NCBI RefSeq assembly: GCF_028823685.1
Contig: NZ_JAPEHZ010000002.1
Coordinates: 1-64,000, forward strand
Reading direction: 5' to 3'
DNA: 64,000 nt
DNA from: Tenacibaculum sp. L6
GTDB taxonomy: Bacteria > Bacteroidota > Bacteroidia > Flavobacteriales > Flavobacteriaceae
Below, in pieces: positions 35,362 to 45,030 of the stretch. Every line of letters begins with the position of its first letter. Within the stretch, counting starts at the first letter, position 1. The notes under the pieces were generated by a model. It did not search any database, was not told where the DNA came from, and was given only the letters and a program-made list of their open reading frames with translations. Both the position numbers and the translations under genes were made by a program.

Positions 35362-36102
35362 TTAAATCACTTTTGCTTCGTTGTGTAATAAATTGATTAA
35401 ATCATCAACATTATCAACTAACTTCACTGCTCCTTTTGGCGCTGGTTTCTCAAAGTTTTGAGTTGCTGTTGCCGCTGCTGCTCCAGTTGGATCAACTATA
35501 CTTAATGGTTTTTTACGAGCCATCATAATTCCACGCATATTAGGAATACGTAAATCTTTTTCTTCTACGATTCCTTTTTGTCCTGCAATCACCATTGGTA
35601 AAGTTGAAGAAACTTTTTCTTCACCTCCATCAATTTCTCTACTTAACGTTACGTTTGTTCCGTCTACTTCAACACCAACACAACCATTAACAAAGTTAAA
35701 ATCTAATAACGACGCTAGCATACCAGGAACCATTTGCCCGTTATAATCTGCAGACTCTTTTCCTGCTAATACTAAATCGAAACCTCCATTCTTAACAACT
35801 TCAGCTAATTCTTTAGCTACCATTAACCCATCTGTAGGTTCAGCATTTACACGAATAGCGTCATCTGCACCAATCGCCAATGCTTTACGTAATGTTGGCT
35901 CTGTAGAAGCTCCTCCTACATTTACAACTGTTACACTTGCTCCTTGTTTTTCTTTAAACCACATAGCACGAGTTAAACTAAACTCATCGTATGGATTTAT
36001 TACGTATTGAACTCCGTTAGTATCAAACTTTGTGTCATTATCAGTAAAGTTGATTTTTGAAGTAGTATCAGGTACATGACTGATACAAACTAATATTTTC
36101 AT
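35362..36102 (-). CDS. etfB: electron transfer flavoprotein beta subunit
   Basis: This 246-residue subunit binds AMP. Recognisable parts are MKILVCISHVPDTTSKINF, the INPYDEFSLTRAMWFKEK region and the AGKESADYNGQMVPGMLAS block. The C-terminal MARKKPLSIVDPTG is typical of EtfB. It pairs with EtfA in fatty-acid and amino-acid oxidation. It is divergent from the pyruvate dehydrogenase beta gene across 212 bases. Confidence 0.96.
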   Translation of the reverse strand: MKILVCISHVPDTTSKINFTDNDTKFDTNGVQYVINPYDEFSLTRAMWFKEKQGASVTVVNVGGASTEPTLRKALAIGADDAIRVNAEPTDGLMVAKELAEVVKNGGFDLVLAGKESADYNGQMVPGMLASLLDFNFVNGCVGVEVDGTNVTLSREIDGGEEKVSSTLPMVIAGQKGIVEEKDLRIPNMRGIMMARKKPLSIVDPTGAAAATATQNFEKPAPKGAVKLVDNVDDLINLLHNEAKVI

Positions 36103-36275
36103 ATATCGTTGTTTTAAAGAAACTTAATTTTGTGCGACGAAGTTAAGCATTTTTTTTAATTTACTATGCGTGCATAATAAATTTTTTACTCAACCTTAAT
36201 CTGTCTCAAATTTAAGGTATTAATATGACTTAATCATTTGTTGTTTTAAAGCTACAATATTACTCGTATTTTTAT

Positions 36276-36283
36276 TATTTTTG
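36276..36283 (+). promoter_or_regulatory. candidate -7 element for the pyruvate dehydrogenase E1 beta gene
   Basis: TATTTTTG matches TAnnTTTG and lies 31 bases before the ATG at 36315. No TTG is found at the expected spacing, so the match is partial. Confidence 0.35.
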
Positions 36284-36314
36284 CACTCTTGATAAACAAC
36301 TACTTATAAAACGT

Positions 36315-37295
36315 ATGAAAACAGTACAATTTAGAGAAGCCGTTTGCGAAGCAATGAGCGAAGAAATGCGTAGAGATGAAAGCATTTATTTGATTGGTGA
36401 AGAAGTTGCCGAGTACAACGGAGCATATAAAGCCAGTAAAGGAATGTTAGACGAATTCGGGGCTAAACGTGTAATTGATGCTCCTATTGCCGAATTAGGT
36501 TTTGGTGGTATTGCTGTAGGATCGGCAATGAATGGTAACCGTCCTATTGTTGAATATATGACTTTCAATTTCTCATTAGTGGGTATTGATCAAATTATTA
36601 ACAACGCAGCTAAGATTCGTCAAATGAGTGGAGGACAATTTAACTGTCCTATCGTTTTCCGTGGACCAACAGCTTCTGCAGGTCAATTAGCAGCAACACA
36701 CTCACAAGCTTTTGAAAGTTGGTATGCTAACTGTCCTGGATTAAAAGTAATTGTTCCTTCGAACCCTTACGATGCTAAAGGATTATTAAAAGCAGCTATT
36801 CGTGATGACGATCCAGTAATTTTTATGGAGTCTGAGCAGATGTATGGTGATAAAATGGAAATCCCAGAAGGAGAATATATCATTCCTATTGGAGTTGCTG
36901 ATATTAAAAGAGAAGGTACTGACGTAACTGTGGTTTCTTTCGGTAAAATCATTAAAGAAGCGTATAAGGCTGCTGATGAATTAGCTAAAGAAGGAATTTC
37001 GGTAGAAATTATCGATTTACGTACCGTTCGTCCAATGGATCATAAAGCTATTTTAGATTCTGTAAAGAAAACTAATCGATTAGTAATTTTAGAAGAAGCA
37101 TGGCCTTTCGGAAGTGTATCTTCAGAAATTACTTTTAGAGTACAAGACGAGGCATTTGATTATTTAGATGCTCCTATTAAAAGAATTACAACTGCCGATA
37201 CACCAGCACCATATTCTCCAGTTTTATTAGAAGAATGGTTACCAAACGCTGATGACGTAATTACCGCTGTTAAAGAAGTAATGTATCGTAAGTAA
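36315..37295 (+). CDS. pdhB: pyruvate dehydrogenase complex E1 component, beta subunit
   Basis: This 326-residue protein is the beta chain of a thiamine-diphosphate-dependent 2-oxo-acid dehydrogenase E1. It begins TVQFREAVCEAMSEEMRRDE. Recognisable blocks are GEEVAEYNGAYKASKGM, EYMTFNFSLVGIDQIINNAAK, ATHSQAFESWYANCPGLKVIVP and IDLRTVRPMDHKAI. The alpha subunit, E2 and E3 are not visible here. Pyruvate rather than branched-chain keto acid is the likely substrate, judging by similarity of the start region. It ends in a strong hairpin. Confidence 0.92.
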   Translation: MKTVQFREAVCEAMSEEMRRDESIYLIGEEVAEYNGAYKASKGMLDEFGAKRVIDAPIAELGFGGIAVGSAMNGNRPIVEYMTFNFSLVGIDQIINNAAKIRQMSGGQFNCPIVFRGPTASAGQLAATHSQAFESWYANCPGLKVIVPSNPYDAKGLLKAAIRDDDPVIFMESEQMYGDKMEIPEGEYIIPIGVADIKREGTDVTVVSFGKIIKEAYKAADELAKEGISVEIIDLRTVRPMDHKAILDSVKKTNRLVILEEAWPFGSVSSEITFRVQDEAFDYLDAPIKRITTADTPAPYSPVLLEEWLPNADDVITAVKEVMYRK

Positions 37296-37323
37296 TTAAA
37301 ATAAAAAGAAATTGAAAACACAT

Positions 37324-37355
37324 AAAATCCTTTTGGCGCTCGTCAAAAGGATTTT
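37324..37355 (+). terminator. hairpin after pdhB
   Basis: AAAATCCTTTTG (37324-37335) pairs perfectly with CAAAAGGATTTT (37344-37355) around an 8-base loop, just upstream of the DUF5686 gene. The T run lies within the 3' arm (ATTTTG). Confidence 0.7.
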
Positions 37356-37370
37356 GTAGTAAGTACACAA

Positions 37371-39875
37371 ATGAAAAATCTGTTAACACTACTATTACTT
37401 CTAACAACCAGCTATTTAAGTGCTCAAATAACACTGCAAGGTAGAATTGTTGATGAATTTAACACTCCCTTACCTTTTGTTAATGTAGTTTTAAAAAACA
37501 CCACTTTTGGTACAACCACCGATGATGAAGGGAAATTCTATTTAAAAACTCCAAAAAATAGAGGTCTCTTAGAAATTTCATTTGTAGGTTTTCAAAAACA
37601 AGCAATCAAAGTCAATCAAAAAACAAAATTCTTAAATGTTGTTTTAAGAGAAGAAAGTAATCAATTAGACGAGGTTGTTATTGTTACAAAACCCAAAAAA
37701 CGCTTAAAAAAGAAAGAAAATCCTGCTTATAAAATTCTAAAAGAAGTATGGAAACGTAAAAGAAAAAACGGACTGGATTTAGTTGACCACTATCAATACA
37801 AAAAGAACACTTCTACAGAAATTGGCCTAAATAACCTAGACACGCTTTTTTTAAGAAAATTATTTAAAGACGAATACGAACAAGCTATTAACCAAGTTCA
37901 ATACGATAGTGACGGAATTAATTATTACATCCCTATTTATATAAATGAACAGGTTTCTAATATTTATGGCAACAATGTAACTAAAGCTGTAAGAGAAGAT
38001 ATTGAAGCTGAAAAATCAGAAGGATTGAACGCTCAAGGATTTGTTTTTGATAGAATGGCTAACACTTTTCAAAATATTGATGTGTTTCAAAATGACATTA
38101 CGTTATTACGCAAGTCATTTGTAAGCCCACTATCTACAGATGGTTTTTCTACTTACGACTATGTTTTATACGATAGTATTGTTGACAACAACAAAAAACT
38201 ATACAACATATATTTCTTTCCCAGAAGAGATGGTGATTTAGCATTTCAAGGGAATTTATGGATTGCAGACAAAAGCTTTTCTATAAAAAAGCTAAAAATG
38301 AAAGTTCATAAAAGTATCAATCTAAACTTTGTAAGAGGATTAACTTTTGAAAAAGAATTCGAAGTTAGAAACGATAGTATTTACATTCCTACTAAAAATG
38401 CTTACGAAGGAGATTTTACTTTTATTGATAAAAACGACAGTAATAAAGGTTTAACTATTAAGAAAAACACTACGTTTGAAAACTACATTTTAAACAAACC
38501 TCTTTCTGAAAATTTCTACGAAGAAAAAATTGAAAAAATAAGACCTAATCAGTATGAAAAAGAAGACACATACTGGGAGTCTGTTCAGAGTGATGAAAGC
38601 AAAAAAACGTATGAGTTAATTAAAAACGTTAAAAAGAAAAAGCAAATAAAAAACATCACGGTGCTTATTAATACGGTCTCTAGCGGATACGTAAACACCA
38701 ATTTAGGTTTTCAAGTTGGCCCTTTATGGACCATTTTTGCCAACAACCAAGTTGAAGGATTTAGAACCAAATTAGGTTTTAGAACTTTTGTAACCAAAGA
38801 TGATCGATTTCGTTTAACAGGTCATGTTGCCTACGGTTTTAAAGACAAAAAAGTAAAATATGCTGCCGAGGGTCGTTATTTATTGTCCTACAAGCCTAGA
38901 ATAGCAGTAGGTGCTGCTTACCAAAAAGATATTGAGCAATTAGGAAGCTCTTTATTAAACACTACCCAACTTTTAGGTAGAAGTTTTGGTACGGCTGCTG
39001 TATTTTCTAGAGGCGACAACTACTTTTTATCCAATGTAGAAAAGATTGCTACAAATTTTGATTATCAAATTCAACAAAATTTACACTTTGGAATTAATCT
39101 TTCTCATGCAAAAATTTCTTCTGCTGACGAACGATATTTCTCTATGGATTATATTGACGAAAACGGAGATATTCAATCAAAATTAACAGATGTAGCTTCT
39201 GATGTTTACCTTACTTATACTCCAGGTAGATTTGTGTATGGTTTAGGAGTAGAAAGACGTTTTGGTAATAATCTTTTCCCTACCTTGGTTTTAAACTACC
39301 GTAAAGGATACAAAGACGTTTTCAACGGCACACATAACTATGACAAAATCCAGTTCAAATACAACCAACCTATTTTACTAAGTAAGTTTGGTGTTTTAGA
39401 TGCTACTTTTGAAGCTGGAAAAACTTTCGGAAATGTACCAATCGCTTTATTAAGTCCGGTACCTGCTAACCAATCTTTTTCTTTAGTGAAAGATACTTTT
39501 ACCTTACTAAATTATTACGATTTTGTTACTGATGAATATTTAGCAGGACATTTTGAGCATCACTTTAATGGTTATATTTTAAATAGAATTCCATTATTGA
39601 AAAAACTAAAACTACGAAGTTTAGTAACTTTTAGAGCCGCTTACGGAACAATTTCAGCAGAAAACAGAGCAATGAACGCTGGAAATGTTAATTACAATGC
39701 TCCAAATAAAGTGTACTATGAATATGGTTTTGGACTAGAAAATATAGGATACGGAAACTTACGTTTTCTTAGAGTTGATGCTATTTGGAGAAGTAATTAC
39801 ACACCTCCAGTAGGTTCTACAGTTGCTCCAACCCCGAAGTTCGCTATTCGTATAGGAATTAAACCTGGCTTATAA
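37371..39875 (+). CDS. DUF5686 outer-membrane protein with carboxypeptidase-regulatory-like domain
   Basis: This 834-residue protein has a signal peptide (MKNLLTLLLLLTTSYLSAQ). A carboxypeptidase D regulatory-like domain (about 20-110) includes LQGRIVDEFNTPLPFVNVVL and the Gly-Phe motif SFVGFQKQ, as in TonB-dependent receptors. The DUF5686 body contains KEVWKRKRKNGLDLVDHYQY. The C-terminal half is strand-rich and ends KFAIRIGIKPGL, suggesting an outer-membrane barrel. The function of this Bacteroidota family is unknown. A link with surface structures is inferred. Confidence 0.85.
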   Translation: MKNLLTLLLLLTTSYLSAQITLQGRIVDEFNTPLPFVNVVLKNTTFGTTTDDEGKFYLKTPKNRGLLEISFVGFQKQAIKVNQKTKFLNVVLREESNQLDEVVIVTKPKKRLKKKENPAYKILKEVWKRKRKNGLDLVDHYQYKKNTSTEIGLNNLDTLFLRKLFKDEYEQAINQVQYDSDGINYYIPIYINEQVSNIYGNNVTKAVREDIEAEKSEGLNAQGFVFDRMANTFQNIDVFQNDITLLRKSFVSPLSTDGFSTYDYVLYDSIVDNNKKLYNIYFFPRRDGDLAFQGNLWIADKSFSIKKLKMKVHKSINLNFVRGLTFEKEFEVRNDSIYIPTKNAYEGDFTFIDKNDSNKGLTIKKNTTFENYILNKPLSENFYEEKIEKIRPNQYEKEDTYWESVQSDESKKTYELIKNVKKKKQIKNITVLINTVSSGYVNTNLGFQVGPLWTIFANNQVEGFRTKLGFRTFVTKDDRFRLTGHVAYGFKDKKVKYAAEGRYLLSYKPRIAVGAAYQKDIEQLGSSLLNTTQLLGRSFGTAAVFSRGDNYFLSNVEKIATNFDYQIQQNLHFGINLSHAKISSADERYFSMDYIDENGDIQSKLTDVASDVYLTYTPGRFVYGLGVERRFGNNLFPTLVLNYRKGYKDVFNGTHNYDKIQFKYNQPILLSKFGVLDATFEAGKTFGNVPIALLSPVPANQSFSLVKDTFTLLNYYDFVTDEYLAGHFEHHFNGYILNRIPLLKKLKLRSLVTFRAAYGTISAENRAMNAGNVNYNAPNKVYYEYGFGLENIGYGNLRFLRVDAIWRSNYTPPVGSTVAPTPKFAIRIGIKPGL

Positions 39876-39977
39876 TCATACAATTAACCATAAAATAAAC
39901 CAGTTTTTTCTTAAAAAAAAGTAATAAATCGTTACTTTTGCAAACCGATTTTAGAAACGAAGAAAAGTTAAGAATAT

Positions 39978-40505
39978 ATGACCGCAAAAGAGAGAAAAAC
40001 AGTAGATGTTTTAATTGAAATTCCAAAAGGAAGTAGAAATAAGTACGAATACGATTTTGATTTAGGAAAAATTCGTTTTGATAGAATGTTATTCTCATCA
40101 ATGATGTATCCTGGTGATTATGGATTCATTCCTCAAACTTTAGCATTAGATGGAGATCCATTAGACGTATTAGTTTTAGGAGCAGAACCAACTTTTCCTA
40201 TGTGTGTTATGGAAGTAAAGCCAATTGGTGTTTTCCATATGGCTGATGAAAAAGGTCCAGATGAAAAAATCGTTTGTGTACCAGTATCTGACCCAATCTG
40301 GAACAAATACAATGATTTATCTGACTTAAACCCACACCGTCAACAAGAAATCACTCACTTCTTCCAAGTTTACAAAGACTTAGAAAAAAAGAAAGTAGAT
40401 ATCGGAGATTGGGGTAACGCAGATGAAGCTTACGAAATCTTAGATAAATGTTTAGAGCGTTATGAAAATAGCGAGCACAAAACAAATGGAGATTTTACTA
40501 TTTAA
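39978..40505 (+). CDS. ppa: inorganic pyrophosphatase (soluble, family I)
   Basis: This 175-residue cytoplasmic enzyme hydrolyses diphosphate to phosphate. The family I signature is present: LIEIPKGSRNKYEYD at the start, YPGDYGFIPQTLALDGDPLDVLVLG with the metal-binding aspartates, and the late KKVDIGDWGNADEA. The length matches bacterial enzymes. It is followed by a strong terminator and then by the membrane pyrophosphatase gene. Confidence 0.96.
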   Translation: MTAKERKTVDVLIEIPKGSRNKYEYDFDLGKIRFDRMLFSSMMYPGDYGFIPQTLALDGDPLDVLVLGAEPTFPMCVMEVKPIGVFHMADEKGPDEKIVCVPVSDPIWNKYNDLSDLNPHRQQEITHFFQVYKDLEKKKVDIGDWGNADEAYEILDKCLERYENSEHKTNGDFTI

Positions 40506-40531
40506 TACGTAAAACTCACTATAAAATTAAA

Positions 40532-40563
40532 AAAACCTCTCAGTTACAACTGAGAGGTTTTTT
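40532..40563 (+). terminator. terminator after the soluble pyrophosphatase gene
   Basis: AAAACCTCTCAGTT pairs with AACTGAGAGGTTTT around AC, followed by more T residues. It separates the transcripts of the two pyrophosphatase genes. Confidence 0.9.
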
Positions 40564-40622
40564 GTTTAGTTATTGATTTTGTTATATTTACGAACACTTA
40601 TAACTAATCAAATAACAATAAC

Positions 40623-43061
40623 ATGAAACAAAACATGATGTACGTGCCTATTATTTTGGCACTTTTAGGACTCATTTTTATGTATACAAAAATGGTCTGG
40701 GTTAGAAAGCAAGACGCAGGGAATGATAAAATGAAAGCTATTTCTAAAAGTATTAAAGAAGGAGCCCTTGCTTTTTTAACTGCTGAATATCGATTGTTAT
40801 TAATCTTCGTAATTATAGCTTCACTAGCGCTATTCGGTATTTCACAATTAGTAGAAACCACAAGTATAATGATTGTTCCTGCCTTTATCATAGGAGCAAT
40901 TTTCTCTGCCTTAGCTGGTAACATAGGAATGCGAATTGCAACTGATGCAAATGCAAGAACAGCTGAAGCTGCCAAAACCAGTTTGCCACAAGCTTTAAAA
41001 GTGTCTTTTGGAGGAGGAACCGTAATGGGTCTTGGAGTTGCTGGTTTAGCTGTACTAGGATTAAGTTTATTCTTCCTTATTTTTATTGGTCAATTTATTA
41101 CTGAAGGAGGAAACTTCTACAATGAAATGACCGTTGTTTTAGAAGCTTTAGCTGGATTTTCTCTAGGAGCCGAATCAATTGCTTTGTTTGCTCGTGTAGG
41201 TGGTGGTATTTACACCAAAGCTGCCGACGTAGGAGCTGATTTGGTTGGAAAAGTAGAAGCAGGAATTCCTGAAGACGATCCACGTAACCCTGCTACTATT
41301 GCCGACAATGTAGGTGATAATGTAGGTGACGTTGCAGGTATGGGAGCCGATTTATTCGGTTCGTACGTAGCAACCGTTTTAGCTGCCATGGTGTTAGGAA
41401 ACTATGTAATTAGAGACATGTCAATAACCTCACAGTTCACTGATGACTTTAACGGAATGGGACCTATTTTACTTCCTTTGGTTATTGCTGGAGTTGGTAT
41501 CGTAGCTTCTATTATTGGAACTTTTTTAGTGGGGATTAAAGATAACTCTGCAAAAGAAGCTCAGGTTCAAAAAGCGTTAGATACTGGTAACTGGACAGCT
41601 ATTATATTAACTTTAGCAGCAAGTTTCTTTTTAATTAAATGGATGTTACCTGAAACCATGCGCATGAATTTCTTTGGTGAAGGCATTCAAGAAGTTTCTT
41701 CTATAAATGTATTCTGGGCTGCTTGTATCGGTTTAGCGGTTGGAGCCTTAATTTCTATGGTAACTTCTTACTACACTAGCTTAGGTAAAAAACCTGTATT
41801 AGACATCGTTCAAAACAGTGCTACTGGCGCAGGAACCAACATTATTGCTGGTTTAGCAGTAGGAATGAAATCTACTTTTCTATCAGTTTTATTATTTGCA
41901 GCTGCAATTTATGGTTCATATTATTTCGCTGGGTTTTATGGTGTAGCCTTAGCTGCTTCTGCAATGATGGCTACTACCGCAATGCAATTAGCTATTGATG
42001 CTTTCGGACCAATTGCTGACAACGCTGGTGGAGTTGCTGAAATGAGCGAATTAGAAGATCATGTACGTGAACGTACTGATATATTAGATTCTGTTGGAAA
42101 TACTACTGCTGCGGTTGGTAAAGGTTTTGCCATTGCTTCTGCTGCGTTAACTGCTTTAGCGCTATTTGCCGCTTATGTTACTTTTACAGGAATTGACGGT
42201 ATTAACATTTTTAAAGCAGATGTATTAGCTATGTTATTTGTTGGAGGAATGATTCCTGTAATATTTTCTGCCTTAGCAATGCAATCTGTTGGAAAAGCAG
42301 CTATGGAAATGGTACATGAAGTTCGTCGTCAGTTTAGAGAAATTCCAGGAATTATGGAAGGAACTGGCACTCCTGAATATGCAAAATGTGTAGATATTTC
42401 AACAAAAGCAGCCTTAAAAGAAATGATTTTACCTGGGTTAATAACTATCATCACCCCTATTATTATAGGCTTAGTTTTCGGAGCAGAACCTTTAGGTGGT
42501 TATATGGCTGGTGTGTGTGTATCAGGTGTTATGTGGGCTATTTTCCAAAACAACGCAGGTGGTGCTTGGGATAATGCAAAAAAATCGTTTGAAGCAGGGG
42601 TTGAAATTAACGGAGAGATGACCTACAAAGGTTCAGACGCACATAAAGCTGCTGTTACAGGAGATACGGTTGGAGATCCTTTTAAAGATACTTCTGGACC
42701 ATCAATGAATATTTTAATTAAACTTACGTGTTTAGTTGGTTTAGTTATTGCTCCAATATTAGGCGGGCACGCTTCTTCTGAAACACATGAAAAGACGGAG
42801 GAAATTAAAGTCTGGATTGACGACAATGGTGAAAAACACGAAATAAAACTTTCTACTGATACTGAATTTACTACAGAGAACAAGTTAGAAAACATCGTTA
42901 AAGTAAATATTGAAAAGAATGATGATGGTACTGCTAAAGCTACTATTACTACTACAATTATTAAAAACGGTGAAGAAACAACTGAAGAAAAAATTTTTGA
43001 AGGAACTTTAGAAGAAGTTGAACAGAAAATTAAAGAGTACGAAAACTCAAAAAAAGAATAA
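40623..43061 (+). CDS. hppA: membrane-bound ion-pumping pyrophosphatase with acidic C-terminal tail
   Basis: This 812-residue inner-membrane pump couples diphosphate hydrolysis to H+ or Na+ export. The substrate site is the block around residues 204-248 ([36 protein letters not shown]). Ala496 in [10 protein letters not shown] occupies the position that is Lys in K+-independent enzymes, so this is probably a K+-dependent type. H+ versus Na+ specificity is not resolved. After the last membrane helix (near 718-735) it carries an 80-residue charged tail ([38 protein letters not shown]) that standard enzymes lack. Confidence 0.94.
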   Translation: MKQNMMYVPIILALLGLIFMYTKMVWVRKQDAGNDKMKAISKSIKEGALAFLTAEYRLLLIFVIIASLALFGISQLVETTSIMIVPAFIIGAIFSALAGNIGMRIATDANARTAEAAKTSLPQALKVSFGGGTVMGLGVAGLAVLGLSLFFLIFIGQFITEGGNFYNEMTVVLEALAGFSLGAESIALFARVGGGIYTKAADVGADLVGKVEAGIPEDDPRNPATIADNVGDNVGDVAGMGADLFGSYVATVLAAMVLGNYVIRDMSITSQFTDDFNGMGPILLPLVIAGVGIVASIIGTFLVGIKDNSAKEAQVQKALDTGNWTAIILTLAASFFLIKWMLPETMRMNFFGEGIQEVSSINVFWAACIGLAVGALISMVTSYYTSLGKKPVLDIVQNSATGAGTNIIAGLAVGMKSTFLSVLLFAAAIYGSYYFAGFYGVALAASAMMATTAMQLAIDAFGPIADNAGGVAEMSELEDHVRERTDILDSVGNTTAAVGKGFAIASAALTALALFAAYVTFTGIDGINIFKADVLAMLFVGGMIPVIFSALAMQSVGKAAMEMVHEVRRQFREIPGIMEGTGTPEYAKCVDISTKAALKEMILPGLITIITPIIIGLVFGAEPLGGYMAGVCVSGVMWAIFQNNAGGAWDNAKKSFEAGVEINGEMTYKGSDAHKAAVTGDTVGDPFKDTSGPSMNILIKLTCLVGLVIAPILGGHASSETHEKTEEIKVWIDDNGEKHEIKLSTDTEFTTENKLENIVKVNIEKNDDGTAKATITTTIIKNGEETTEEKIFEGTLEEVEQKIKEYENSKKE

Positions 43062-43083
43062 CCCTCAAAATTATATAAAACTC

Positions 43084-43113
43084 AAACCCGATAGTAGTAT
43101 TTCTATCGGGTTT
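43084..43113 (+). terminator. terminator after the membrane pyrophosphatase gene
   Basis: AAACCCGATAG pairs perfectly with CTATCGGGTTT around an 8-base loop, in the 67-base gap before pabB. Confidence 0.8.
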
Positions 43114-43115
43114 CT

Positions 43116-43123
43116 TATTTTTG
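43116..43123 (+). promoter_or_regulatory. candidate -7 element immediately before the pabB ATG
   Basis: TATTTTTG matches TAnnTTTG and ends only 5 bases before the ATG at 43129. The expected transcription start therefore falls at or next to the ATG, implying a leaderless mRNA. No clear TTG -33 element is visible. Confidence 0.4.
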
Positions 43124-43128
43124 TAGCG

Positions 43129-44454
43129 ATGTCAAGAACTGTCCGTATTTTTTCTATAGAGGAGCCAAATAAATTCAAACAAAAGCTGTTTGTTTGGGCT
43201 AAACAATTTGAAACTGCTATTTGGCTAGATTCTAACAATTACGAGCAGCATTACAGTTCTTTTGATTGCGCGTTAGCTGTAGAAGAATTCACTTCAATTA
43301 AAACCGATTATCACGGAGCTTTTGAACAACTAAAAGAATATCAATCGTATACTAAAGATTATATCTTCGGATATATTTCCTACGACGTAAAAAACGATGT
43401 AGAAAAACTGACTTCTAATAACTTTGACGGACTACATTTTCCTGATATCTATTTTTTTCAACCTCAAAAATTAATATTCATTAAAAACGACACTGTCGAA
43501 TTTCATTATTTACAAATGATTGATGATGAATTAGAGGAAGATTTTGAAGACATTATTGAAACTAATCCAAACTTTAATTCGAAAGAAGTTAATAATCATT
43601 CTGATGAAAACGAACTTAAAATTAAGCTTCGTATTCATAAAGATGAGTATCATCAAAAAGTAGAAAAAGTATTAGAACATATTCACCGAGGCGATATTTA
43701 CGAAGCTAATTTTTGTCACGAATTTTATGCTGAAAACGCAGAAATCAATCCGTATGAAGTATACACTCATTTAAATGCTATATCAGAACCGCCTTTTGCT
43801 ACTTTTTTTAGAAATGACAATCATTATTTGCTATCAGCCACTCCTGAAAGATATGTAAGAAAAAAAGGAACTAAAATTATTTCTCAACCTATAAAGGGGA
43901 CAGCAAAACGTTTGATTAACCCAATTGAAGATGAAAAAATAGCTTTTGATTTAGCACGAGACGAGAAAGAGCGCTCTGAAAACATCATGATTGTTGATTT
44001 AGTTCGCAACGACTTATCTAGAACCGCAAAAAAAGGAAGTGTTCAAGTAGAAGAATTGTGCAAAGTGTATTCTTTTAAACAAGTACATCAAATGATTTCA
44101 ACGGTAGTTTCAGAAATTGACAACAATACTCACCCTGTTGATGTAATTAAAGATACTTTTCCGATGGGAAGTATGACAGGTGCTCCAAAAATATCGGCTA
44201 TGGAAATTATCGAAAAACTAGAAGAAACAAAACGCGGATTGTATTCTGGTACTGTAGGCTATTTCACTCCTGATGGTGATTTCGATTTTAACGTAGTTAT
44301 CCGAAGTATTTTATACAATTCAGAAAACAAATACGTTTCCTATTCAGTAGGTGGTGCCATTACTGCAAAGTCTACTCCAGAAAAAGAATACGAAGAATGT
44401 TTGCTAAAAGCAAAGGCTATGAAGTATGTTTTAACGCATACTAACAAAAGTTAA
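43129..44454 (+). CDS. pabB: anthranilate synthase component I-like enzyme, probably aminodeoxychorismate synthase component I
   Basis: This 441-residue chorismate-binding enzyme has the core blocks IHRGDIYEANFCHEF, the ADC/anthranilate synthase motif KGTAKR, DLVRNDLSRTAKKGSV, and PMGSMTGAPKISAMEIIE near the active site. PabB makes 4-amino-4-deoxychorismate for folate synthesis; TrpE is the nearest alternative. The N-terminal half is divergent and short for TrpE, which favours PabB. No glutamine amidotransferase gene is adjacent. I chose the ATG at 43129 because the longer frame overlaps hppA and the terminator. Confidence 0.82.
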   Translation: MSRTVRIFSIEEPNKFKQKLFVWAKQFETAIWLDSNNYEQHYSSFDCALAVEEFTSIKTDYHGAFEQLKEYQSYTKDYIFGYISYDVKNDVEKLTSNNFDGLHFPDIYFFQPQKLIFIKNDTVEFHYLQMIDDELEEDFEDIIETNPNFNSKEVNNHSDENELKIKLRIHKDEYHQKVEKVLEHIHRGDIYEANFCHEFYAENAEINPYEVYTHLNAISEPPFATFFRNDNHYLLSATPERYVRKKGTKIISQPIKGTAKRLINPIEDEKIAFDLARDEKERSENIMIVDLVRNDLSRTAKKGSVQVEELCKVYSFKQVHQMISTVVSEIDNNTHPVDVIKDTFPMGSMTGAPKISAMEIIEKLEETKRGLYSGTVGYFTPDGDFDFNVVIRSILYNSENKYVSYSVGGAITAKSTPEKEYEECLLKAKAMKYVLTHTNKS

Positions 44455-44520
44455 CTATATTTATAGCAAATACTCGTAACTTGTATTTTACAATCAAAAA
44501 TCTATTAAAAAAATAAAGAA

Positions 44521-45030
44521 ATGAAAAACACCTTTAAAATTTTTCTTTTTATCGCTGTTATTGCTACAGCTGCTTCTTGTAAATCAAACAAATATTCATT
44601 TTTAAATGAGTATCCTACTAAAACAGTGCCTTTAGTTGACAGTACAAACTTTAGCAATCATGCAGAAGGAAAACTATTAACCAAATCACAACAAGAGCTT
44701 TTAAAATTACCTTCAATTTTTGATGATCAATTAACTGAAGAAAGTAAAATAGGTGTTTCGTACCTTCCAGAATTATCAGAAAATTTTCAATCGGTTGTTT
44801 ATTATTTTTATCCAAACAACAATGAACTTATTTCAATGCTAGTAACTTACGACAAGCAATTCAATATAATTAACAGTCAAGTATTGGCTTATGATGAAAT
44901 TGCGGAAGGAATGTTAAAAACCACCTCTACTCTTAATAAAAATAGCATTGAATTAGTAGAATATATTTCTGATTCTCCTTCTACTATTATTTTTAATATT
45001 TTAGAAGACGGAAACATTACCAGAGACTAA
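44521..45030 (+). CDS. predicted lipoprotein of unknown function
   Basis: This 169-residue protein has a lipoprotein signal (MKNTFKIFLFIAVIATAASC) with the lipid-anchored Cys at residue 20. The mature part is mixed, with strands such as SVVYYFYPNNNELISMLVTY. I do not recognise a family. Its stop codon shares one base with the start of the alpha/beta hydrolase gene, so the two are translationally coupled, and it may be a periplasmic or surface partner of a lipid-related process (inference). Confidence 0.65.
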   Translation: MKNTFKIFLFIAVIATAASCKSNKYSFLNEYPTKTVPLVDSTNFSNHAEGKLLTKSQQELLKLPSIFDDQLTEESKIGVSYLPELSENFQSVVYYFYPNNNELISMLVTYDKQFNIINSQVLAYDEIAEGMLKTTSTLNKNSIELVEYISDSPSTIIFNILEDGNITRD

